NCBI GenBank assembly: GCA_003149735.1
Contig: QANA01000068.1
Location: 16,973 to 40,612 of the forward strand
Length of the DNA: 23,640 nt
DNA from: Clostridiales bacterium
GTDB lineage: Bacteria > Bacillota_A > Clostridia > Christensenellales > Christensenellaceae
Reading direction: 5' to 3'
A program made the position numbers and the translations under genes. This document shows, piece by piece, positions 7,765 through 13,184 of this stretch. Position 1 is the first letter of the stretch; each line of letters starts with the position of its first letter. The notes under the pieces were generated by a model, which ran no database searches, was not told where the DNA came from, and saw nothing but the letters and a program-made list of their open reading frames with translations.

Positions 7765-8802
7765 ATGGAATACACCGATCTCTGGCTTTATCTGTCCACC
7801 GTCAAAAAACCAATTTTCCTTTACGGCATGGGCAACGGAGCCGACCGCATCCTATATCGGCTGGAGCAGCTTGGTATGCGGGCGCGTGGCGTCTTCGCCA
7901 GCGACGACTTCGTGCGCCATCAGGATTTTCATGGTTATACCGTCTGTTCCTATGAAGAAGCCAAAGCTGCCTGCCCCGAAATGCTGGTACTGATTGCTTT
8001 TGGCAGCAGCTTACCGGATGTCATGGCCAATATGCGCCGCATTGCAGCCGAGCAGGAGACTTATGCACCTGCATTACCCCTATTTGGAGAAGACTTTTTT
8101 ACCCCGACTTATGCTGCAGCGCATCGGGAAGAATTGCTTCGCGTCTACTCTCTGTTAGCAGATGAATCCTCCCGCAAAACTTTCCGGGAGATGATTGCTT
8201 ATAAAATTACCGGAAAATTGCAGCATCTTTTAGCTTGTGAAACACCGCAGCAGCAGGTATTTGAGACTTTTTTTGCGCTGCAGCCGGGTGAAATTTATGC
8301 GGATTTGGGTGCATATAACGGAGATACCATTCTGCAATTTGCCCGCCTTTGCCCGCATTACCGCCGCATCTATGGTATGGAACCGGATTTTCGCACTTTT
8401 CGCAAACTGTTGGTCAATACTGCCCATCTGGAGCGAACCAGTTTATGGAATGCCTGCTGCGATGCCAGGCCACAGTTTGTTTCTTTCAGTGCCAAAGGAG
8501 GGCGAAACTCTGCAGTCGGGCATGGGCGGATGCTCCCGGCCTATCCGTTGGATGCTTTATTGGACGGAGCTCCTGTCAGCTATATCAAGCTGGATGTAGA
8601 AGGTCAGGAGGCAAACGCGCTATTAGGTGCTCAAAAGAGTATTGCCAAATACAAACCAAAGCTATTAGTTTCCGCTTATCACCGCAGTGAGGATCTGTTT
8701 TCTCTGCCTTTGCTGGTGCACAGTATCCGCCCCGATTATCAAATTTTCCTGCGCCATCATCCCTATATTCCGGAATGGGACACCAATTACTATTTTATCT
8801 GA
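7765..8802 (+). CDS. FkbM family SAM-dependent methyltransferase with N-terminal Rossmann-like domain
   Basis: This is a predicted O-methyltransferase of the FkbM type (Methyltransf_21), whose members commonly methylate sugars or polyketides. The C-terminal half carries SAM-binding motif I (YADLGAYNGDT), a GMEPD acidic motif and the family-typical SYIKLDVEGQEANALLGA. The first roughly 110 residues form a separate Rossmann-like segment beginning PIFLYGMGNGADRI, resembling nucleotide-binding domains found in front of some surface-polysaccharide enzymes. I use ATG 7765 (345 residues) because GGAGG lies 6 nt upstream. The in-frame ATG at 7753 overlaps that site and has no Shine-Dalgarno of its own. 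The gene stands alone without glycosyltransferases and is followed after 64 bp by the dipeptidase gene. The substrate is unknown. Confidence 0.8.
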   Translation: MEYTDLWLYLSTVKKPIFLYGMGNGADRILYRLEQLGMRARGVFASDDFVRHQDFHGYTVCSYEEAKAACPEMLVLIAFGSSLPDVMANMRRIAAEQETYAPALPLFGEDFFTPTYAAAHREELLRVYSLLADESSRKTFREMIAYKITGKLQHLLACETPQQQVFETFFALQPGEIYADLGAYNGDTILQFARLCPHYRRIYGMEPDFRTFRKLLVNTAHLERTSLWNACCDARPQFVSFSAKGGRNSAVGHGRMLPAYPLDALLDGAPVSYIKLDVEGQEANALLGAQKSIAKYKPKLLVSAYHRSEDLFSLPLLVHSIRPDYQIFLRHHPYIPEWDTNYYFI

Positions 8803-8866
8803 TCTGCATCCGTATACCGGAAGCTTGTTATTTTACTCGCCTTGTAATTTTTCAGGAGGTATCTTT

Positions 8867-9796
8867 ATGAAACTCTACCCTTTTGCCGATGGGCATTGCG
8901 ATTTTCTCGCTTTCATTCAGTCCCGACAGTTTGATATTGCTGATCCGGTACCCGGGCAGCATATTGCTCTGCCTTATCTCCAGCAGGGCAATGTTAAGCT
9001 TCAGTTTTTTGCCATGTGGCCAAATATGCGCCTGCCGCAAAGTGCGAAAGAACAATGCCTGAGCATGGCTGCCGATTATCAGGCCATGTTGAAAAAGCAT
9101 CCCGTTTTCCGTCCTCTTGAAACAAACTTCGATCCTCTCGGCGAAGAGATTGCCACCGTTCTGACCATAGAAGGCGGAGAAGCAATCGGAGAGGATTTGG
9201 AAACGCTGCATCAGTTTTATGACTTAGGAGTGCGTGCGTTGACAGTAACCTGGAACTACCCCAATGCGCTCGCTCATCCAGGCACAGAATCAGATGCCGG
9301 CGGCCTCACGGCCTTTGGGCGGGAAGCTGTCCGCGAGATGAATGCTTTGGGCATAGCTATCGATGTTTCCCATCTCAACGATGCTGGCATAGAGGATCTG
9401 CTCAGATTGAGTAATCAACCGATCTTTGCTTCCCATTCCAACGCTCGGGCATTACGCCGCCATACCCGTTGTCTGAGCGACGATCACATTCGGGAAATCG
9501 CACAGATGGGCGGCGTGATCGGCGTTAATTTCTGTGGTGAACATCTCACCGACCAACCCTCCTCTTGCCTTGAAGATGTGATCGCACATCTTGAGCATAT
9601 TATGGAAGTAGGCGGAATACGTGCTGCCTGCATCGGAAGTGACTTTGACGGTATCGGTGCCTGCCCGGAAGGACTCCCCAATCCCTCTGCACTGCAAAAG
9701 ATCGCCCGGGCATTGGAACAATCCGGTTATTCTCAAGAGGAAATCTACCGTGTCACTTACGGCAATCTGCACGACTACATTCTTCAGTTCTGCTAA
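8867..9796 (+). CDS. Membrane dipeptidase family (peptidase M19)
   Basis: This zinc dipeptidase of the renal-dipeptidase fold cleaves dipeptides, possibly including D-amino-acid-containing or cell-wall dipeptides. Metal and fold motifs visible in order are DGHCD (His10, Asp12), IEGGEAIGEDLE (Glu102 as the bridging ligand), RALTVTWNYPNALAHP, DVSHLND, FASHSNARAL with the two later histidines, and GSDFDGI. The start is ATG 8867, preceded by AGGAGG at good spacing, giving 309 residues, which is normal for bacterial members. An open frame extends further upstream but runs back through the end of the previous gene and lacks an initiation signal. No signal peptide is seen, so it is probably cytoplasmic. 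It is probably co-transcribed with the FkbM gene and ends at a strong terminator. Confidence 0.93.
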   Translation: MKLYPFADGHCDFLAFIQSRQFDIADPVPGQHIALPYLQQGNVKLQFFAMWPNMRLPQSAKEQCLSMAADYQAMLKKHPVFRPLETNFDPLGEEIATVLTIEGGEAIGEDLETLHQFYDLGVRALTVTWNYPNALAHPGTESDAGGLTAFGREAVREMNALGIAIDVSHLNDAGIEDLLRLSNQPIFASHSNARALRRHTRCLSDDHIREIAQMGGVIGVNFCGEHLTDQPSSCLEDVIAHLEHIMEVGGIRAACIGSDFDGIGACPEGLPNPSALQKIARALEQSGYSQEEIYRVTYGNLHDYILQFC

Positions 9797-9805
9797 AGCA
9801 GGCAA

Positions 9806-9840
9806 AAAAGGAGTGCTCTACGGCACTCCTTTTAATTTTT
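9806..9840 (+). terminator. Intrinsic terminator after the M19 dipeptidase gene
   Basis: The 11-bp perfect stem AAAAGGAGTGC/GCACTCCTTTT (9806-9816 and 9823-9833), with a 6-nt loop, is followed by a T-rich run to 9840. It starts 10 bp after the dipeptidase stop codon. Confidence 0.9.
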
Positions 9841-9875
9841 CCGGAACACATAAAGTTTCTTCCCTTTGCCAATAC

Positions 9876-9903
9876 TATTTTACTATATTTCGATAGTAAA
9901 ATA
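9876..9903. repeat. Perfect 11-bp inverted repeat, operator-like
   Basis: The arms TATTTTACTAT (9876-9886) and ATAGTAAAATA (9893-9903) flank the 6-base centre ATTTCG. There is no T-run afterwards, and it lies upstream of a small XRE regulator gene remnant. An operator is therefore more likely than a terminator. Confidence 0.6.
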
Positions 9904-9924
9904 ACTACTGCCAAACGATGGTAG

Positions 9925-9951
9925 CATATAGTTAGCTATAAGTACTATATG
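9925..9951. repeat. Second inverted repeat upstream of the XRE pseudogene
   Basis: The arms CATATAGT (9925-9932) and ACTATATG (9944-9951) are separated by 11 bases and end at the putative ribosome binding site of the XRE gene. It shares the ACTAT/ATAGT core with the dyad at 9876-9903. Six copies of that pentamer in either orientation occur between 9873 and 9963. Confidence 0.5.
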
Positions 9952-9963
9952 GAAGTCGACTAT

Positions 9964-10194
9964 ATGTATTATCCTAGGCTGAAAGATTTACGGTAAGACG
10001 GTGATTATGTACAGAAAGAGATTGTTGTTTCTCTGGGCATTGACCAGCACGTATACAGCACCTATGAAACCGGAAAACGGGAAATTCCAACCCGCTATGC
10101 CATCAAATTGGCGCATTTCTATAAGACCAGCACCGATTATATCCTGGGGCAAAGCGATATTCGGGCTCCCTATGGCAAAAAGCATCGCTTTTGA
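9964..10194 (+). pseudogene. XRE-family helix-turn-helix regulator, inactivated by a nonsense codon
   Basis: The frame starting at ATG 9964, with GGAAG 8 bases upstream, encodes a Cro/CI-type DNA-binding domain of 76 codons: MYYPRLKDLR, then TAA at codon 11 (9994-9996), then DGDYVQKEIVVSLGIDQHVY, STYETGKREIPTRYAIKLAH and FYKTSTDYILGQSD. The segment after the stop keeps the full helix-turn-helix pattern. Related small regulators have Glu at the stop position, so a single GAA to TAA change would explain the break. No ATG, GTG or TTG downstream could restart translation before the recognition helix. The gene is convergent with the small membrane gene at 10206-10385. The downstream codons are otherwise intact, which suggests a recent mutation or a sequencing error. 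Confidence 0.75.
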
Positions 10195-10205
10195 TCGTTT
10201 TCTGC

Positions 10206-10385
10206 TCAGGAAATCTGTCCGATCAGAATCAGCAACAGTCCGGAGGCAGCACAGGAGAGCAGCAGTATCACCAAGCTGGGAATCCAGATGACCTTTTTCT
10301 GCAAAATCGCACCAATTGCCGTCCCCAATCCGGAAACGATCAACAGCACCAGCAGCAATCCGCTGAATCCAATCAACGATTGCAT
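10206..10385 (-). CDS. Small two-helix membrane protein (59 residues), unknown function
   Basis: I do not recognise this short gene. It encodes 59 residues beginning MQSLIGFSGLLLVLLIVSGL and ending LIGQIS. Two hydrophobic helices (residues about 4-27 and 33-57) are joined by a short positively charged turn (QKK). The ATG at 10385 lies inside the last codons of trmB and overlaps it by 13 bp in another frame. AGGAG stands 8 nt upstream, within the trmB coding sequence. The overlap, ribosome binding site and clean two-helix pattern support a real translated gene in the trmB operon. It carries no signal-peptide cleavage motif or cysteine pair. A function in the membrane cannot be inferred beyond the topology. 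Confidence 0.65.
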   Translation of the reverse strand: MQSLIGFSGLLLVLLIVSGLGTAIGAILQKKVIWIPSLVILLLSCAASGLLLILIGQIS

Positions 10386-11056
10386 GATTCCAACTCCTTT
10401 CCCGGATGCGGAGCCGCAACCAGCCCTTTGATGGTCTTTCCCACATCCAGAAACATTTTTTCATGCTCTGTCTGGATATTGCCGGCAAAACTTTTTTGAG
10501 AAAAGTCATCGCTTAAAAACAGAATATCCCACCCTGCTTCCTGCAGGTAATTTTGTGTATCATAAAACAGATCATCATCGTCTGTTTTAAAATACAGTTT
10601 TGCCTCCGGCCGCATAAGTGCCGCATAAATCGCCAATTGCCGCGGATACGTCAGGCGATGTTTTCTGTGTTTTGATTTTGGCCATGGATTACAGAAATTG
10701 ATATAAATGCCATCTATGCCATCTTCTTTTGCAAGCATGGCATCCAGGCGTTCAATATTCCAGCTCATAATGCGCACATTATCAGGCTGCTGCGGCGCAA
10801 ACGCCGCTTCGATATTGCGTTTTGCCACAATCAATACTTCATCCTTAATGTCTATGGCCAGAAAATTATGCTGCGGTTCTCTCAACGCCAGCTGCGCCAT
10901 AAAACCACCTTTCCCGCACCCCAGTTCCAAATATAGAGGTGCCTCCGGGTCTGCAAATTGTTCCCTCCATTTTCCTCGATAAATACAGGGACTCTGAACA
11001 AAAAAAGGGCACGCCTCCAACTCCGGGCGTGCATAGGGTTTCTTTCGCATCCGCAT
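10373..11056 (-). CDS. trmB: tRNA (guanine-N7-)-methyltransferase TrmB
   Basis: This cytoplasmic SAM-dependent enzyme makes m7G at position 46 in the variable loop of tRNAs. Visible motifs are the SAM-binding YLELGCGKGGF (Gly46 to Gly50 region), AIDIKDEVL, the active-site segment INFCNPWPKSKHRKHRLT and the C-terminal TEHEKMFLDVGKTIKGLVA with the conserved Thr-Glu-x-Glu. At 227 residues it has the usual bacterial length. In the active-site motif Asn replaces the Asp of the common DPWPK form; I believe this occurs in other clostridial homologues. The start ATG has AAGGAG 11 nt upstream, and a second in-frame ATG lies two codons in. The gene has its own promoter and overlaps a small downstream membrane-protein gene. 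Confidence 0.95.
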   Translation of the reverse strand: MRMRKKPYARPELEACPFFVQSPCIYRGKWREQFADPEAPLYLELGCGKGGFMAQLALREPQHNFLAIDIKDEVLIVAKRNIEAAFAPQQPDNVRIMSWNIERLDAMLAKEDGIDGIYINFCNPWPKSKHRKHRLTYPRQLAIYAALMRPEAKLYFKTDDDDLFYDTQNYLQEAGWDILFLSDDFSQKSFAGNIQTEHEKMFLDVGKTIKGLVAAPHPGKELESCNR

Positions 11057-11087
11057 GCCTTATTACACTCCTTGAATCGCTTTTGTT

Positions 11088-11116
11088 ATTATAGCAGACT
11101 TTTTTTCACTGCTCAA
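11088..11116 (-). promoter_or_regulatory. Sigma-A promoter of trmB
   Basis: On the minus strand, -35 TTGAGC (11116-11111), a 17-bp spacer and -10 TATAAT (11093-11088) precede the trmB leader and its AAGGAG. The -10 also carries a TGC extension. Confidence 0.75.
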
Positions 11117-11154
11117 TTGCATTTTTACATGATTCTCAACTCACCCTCTTCCAC

Positions 11155-11183
11155 TTGCACAATATTTTTTTGCCGGGTATACT
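11155..11183 (+). promoter_or_regulatory. Sigma-A promoter of the cyclophilin-type gene
   Basis: -35 TTGCAC (11155-11160), a 17-bp spacer and -10 TATACT (11178-11183) lie about 75 bases upstream of the ATG at 11257. It is divergent from the trmB promoter. Confidence 0.7.
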
Positions 11184-11256
11184 GATTACAGAAAACAAAG
11201 TAATAAATTTGTCGTTTATTTCTAATTTCGATTTTTACAGAAAGGGGTTTTCCTCT

Positions 11257-11826
11257 ATGCAATATCCGATCGCTACCATTTCTATGGAAAACGGCCGCCG
11301 CATTCGCATTGAATTGCGCCCTGACCAGGCACCCAACACGGTAGCCAGCTTTATTTATCTGGCAAATTCAGGTTGTTTCGATCACTATCCCATTTCCCGC
11401 ATCGTTCCTGGCTATGTTGTAGATGTCAGTTATACCGCTTTTGGAAAGGAACAATGTAAATATCTGATCGCCAACGAATCCCGTTGCTGTGGATTTCCCA
11501 ATCAGTTGCGTGTAGAACCGGGGGTTATCGCAATGGGGGGATATCCGCAGGGCATTGCCGGCGGAGAGTTCTTTTTTCCTTTGGACTATTTTGAAAAACT
11601 GGATGGACATTATCCCGCATTCGGCGTTATTCTCGAAGGTTTGGATGAAGTGCTCCGATGGGGAAACGTTCCCGTACGCCCTGTTCCTTACCCGGAATGC
11701 CCCGAAGTGCAAATCAATTCCCCTATTGAGCCGATTCTGATTCAAAGCGTATGCGTGGAAACATTCGGGCAGGAATTTCCGCATCCGGTCAAGCTTCCCA
11801 TGCTGCAATTGCCACCCAGCTGGTAA
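11257..11826 (+). CDS. Cyclophilin-type peptidyl-prolyl cis-trans isomerase, divergent active site
   Basis: This is a cytoplasmic cyclophilin-fold protein of 189 residues without signal peptide. Family landmarks are QAPNTVASFIYLANSGCFD, SRIVPGYVVDV, VEPGVIAMGGYPQG, GGEFFFPLDY and YPAFGVILEGLDEVLRW. Of the residues that line the human CypA active site, the catalytic Arg is kept (Arg48). The Phe is Tyr53, the Gln of the QGGD motif is Asp56, and the SQFFI segment reads GEFFF. Proline isomerase activity is therefore uncertain. I chose ATG 11257 because AAAGGGG precedes it and the protein then begins as the family does. An open frame reaches back to 11155 but overlaps the promoter. Its role and clients are unknown, and it is followed by a small terminator. 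Confidence 0.85.
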   Translation: MQYPIATISMENGRRIRIELRPDQAPNTVASFIYLANSGCFDHYPISRIVPGYVVDVSYTAFGKEQCKYLIANESRCCGFPNQLRVEPGVIAMGGYPQGIAGGEFFFPLDYFEKLDGHYPAFGVILEGLDEVLRWGNVPVRPVPYPECPEVQINSPIEPILIQSVCVETFGQEFPHPVKLPMLQLPPSW

Positions 11827-11931
11827 ATTTCTCACAGTACTCATATCCATACAGGAATTTAAATCGAATCGCACCTTTCCATGCCTTCCGCTTGGATTCA
11901 TTTGCCTTTTTCAAGCCGGAAATGTGCTTTT

Positions 11932-11959
11932 ACTCCCTTCCCGGGAGTTTTTATTTTTT
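11932..11959 (+). terminator. Weak intrinsic terminator after the cyclophilin gene
   Basis: The 6-bp stem ACTCCC/GGGAGT (11932-11937 and 11943-11948), with a 5-nt loop, runs directly into a T-rich stretch to 11959. It lies about 105 bp after the stop codon. The intervening 11827-11931 shows no gene or other signal. Confidence 0.6.
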
Positions 11960-11967
11960 ACCATTTA

Positions 11968-11976
11968 TGCTATGAT
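11968..11976 (+). promoter_or_regulatory. Extended -10 promoter of the M20 peptidase gene
   Basis: TGCTATGAT (TG at 11968, TATGAT 11971-11976) is an extended -10 about 30 bases upstream of the ATG at 12006. The -35 region falls in the T-run of the preceding terminator and is poor. Confidence 0.55.
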
Positions 11977-12005
11977 AAAGGCAAATTCAGGAAGGAGTAT
12001 ATACC

Positions 12006-13139
12006 ATGGAATCTTACCTCGACCGCATTTTTCCTGCTTATACGGAGCTTATCAAAACGCTCACCAAAATCCCCGCTCCCTCTCACAAAGAGCAAAAAAA
12101 AGCCGCATATATTAAGGATTGGCTCGATGCCCTTCAGGCACGTACCGGATTTCCGATGTGCACTCGTATTGACGAGGCAACCAATGTAATTTGCGAATGT
12201 TTCTGTGAAGCAGAGCCACATCAGATCAATTTATTCCTGGCACATACGGATACTGTCTTTCCCGATGAGCAGCCACTACCGGTACAGGAAACAGACGAAA
12301 TATTGGCAGGTCCCGGTATCGGCGATGATACAGCCAATGTTGCAGCTTTAATGATGGGCATACAATATTTAGCCGAACAGCAGCTGCGCCCTCAGACAAA
12401 TGTCGTATTTGTCTTTAATTCCTGCGAAGAAGGTTTGGGGAACCTCAAGGGCTGCCGCGCTATCATGGAGCAGTATCAGGGCAAAGTCCATGAATTTATT
12501 TCTTTTGACGGCAGTTATACCTCGCTCACCACTGTAGCAGTCGGTTCTGAGCGCTATGACGTATGTATCAAAACAGAAGGCGGGCACTCTTATGGAAATT
12601 TCGGCAATTCCAATGCCATCGCCGCCATGGCAGAGTTAATCTGCCGCCTCTATACCATCGATGCCAAAAAGTACCCAGGGCAAACCACTTACAACGTAGG
12701 TACTATTACAGGCGGTACCTCTGTCAATACCATCGCTCAGGAAGCGCACATGCTCTTTGAATTCCGTTCCGACCGTATCGAGGGGCTGTCCGGTATCAAG
12801 CAGGATGTATTAAAGCTTTTTTCCGACTTTGGCCGTCGTTTCGACCTGTCGCTGCAGTTGTTGGGCAGCCGACCTTCCATGGGTGCGGTGGATCCCGCCC
12901 ATATGAATCGCCTCATAGGAGAAATTTCCTCTATCATCGTCCGAGAAACAGGCAAAGCCCCAACTCTCTCCAGCGGCTCCACCGATTGCAATATTCCGCT
13001 TTCTCTGGGAATCCCCGCTGTCTGTTTTGGTGCTTACCTGGGCAAAGGTGCACATACGCGCCAGGAATTTCTTTACAAACAATCCCTGCGCCCCGGGCTG
13101 CGCATTCTGATCCATACGTTACTGCGCAAATTCCGCTAA
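12006..13139 (+). CDS. M20 family metallopeptidase (PepT/carboxypeptidase-like)
   Basis: This cytoplasmic di-zinc aminoacylase/peptidase-fold enzyme of 377 residues probably hydrolyses small peptides. Metal-binding positions are visible: LAHTD (His80, with Asp82 as auxiliary), GIGDD (Asp108 as the bridging ligand), CEEG (Glu141 as general base, Glu142 as ligand), SFDGS (Asp) and a C-terminal GAHTRQEF (His). The central dimerisation/lid domain begins near VCIKTEGGHSYG and includes GTITGGTSVNTIAQEA, which is typical of the family. The ATG follows AGGAAGGAG at 8 nt. It is followed 45 bp later by the ABC exporter gene, so a peptide hydrolase and an exporter may be co-transcribed. Exact specificity cannot be assigned. 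Confidence 0.92.
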   Translation: MESYLDRIFPAYTELIKTLTKIPAPSHKEQKKAAYIKDWLDALQARTGFPMCTRIDEATNVICECFCEAEPHQINLFLAHTDTVFPDEQPLPVQETDEILAGPGIGDDTANVAALMMGIQYLAEQQLRPQTNVVFVFNSCEEGLGNLKGCRAIMEQYQGKVHEFISFDGSYTSLTTVAVGSERYDVCIKTEGGHSYGNFGNSNAIAAMAELICRLYTIDAKKYPGQTTYNVGTITGGTSVNTIAQEAHMLFEFRSDRIEGLSGIKQDVLKLFSDFGRRFDLSLQLLGSRPSMGAVDPAHMNRLIGEISSIIVRETGKAPTLSSGSTDCNIPLSLGIPAVCFGAYLGKGAHTRQEFLYKQSLRPGLRILIHTLLRKFR

Positions 13140-13184
13140 GCATTTTAGCAATCATTCGAAACGAGGCTCTCTTTTGAAACATCC

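Noticed and set aside
9876..9903. Inverted repeat as an additional transcription terminator
   Set aside because: No T-run follows on the plus strand, the stem is A/T rich, and a strong terminator already lies 36 bp upstream. An operator-like role fits better.
9988..10509. Minus-strand open frame of 173 codons overlapping trmB and the small membrane gene
   Set aside because: It reads in the wrong frame for both supported genes, starts inside trmB without a ribosome binding site, crosses the XRE remnant and resembles nothing coherent.
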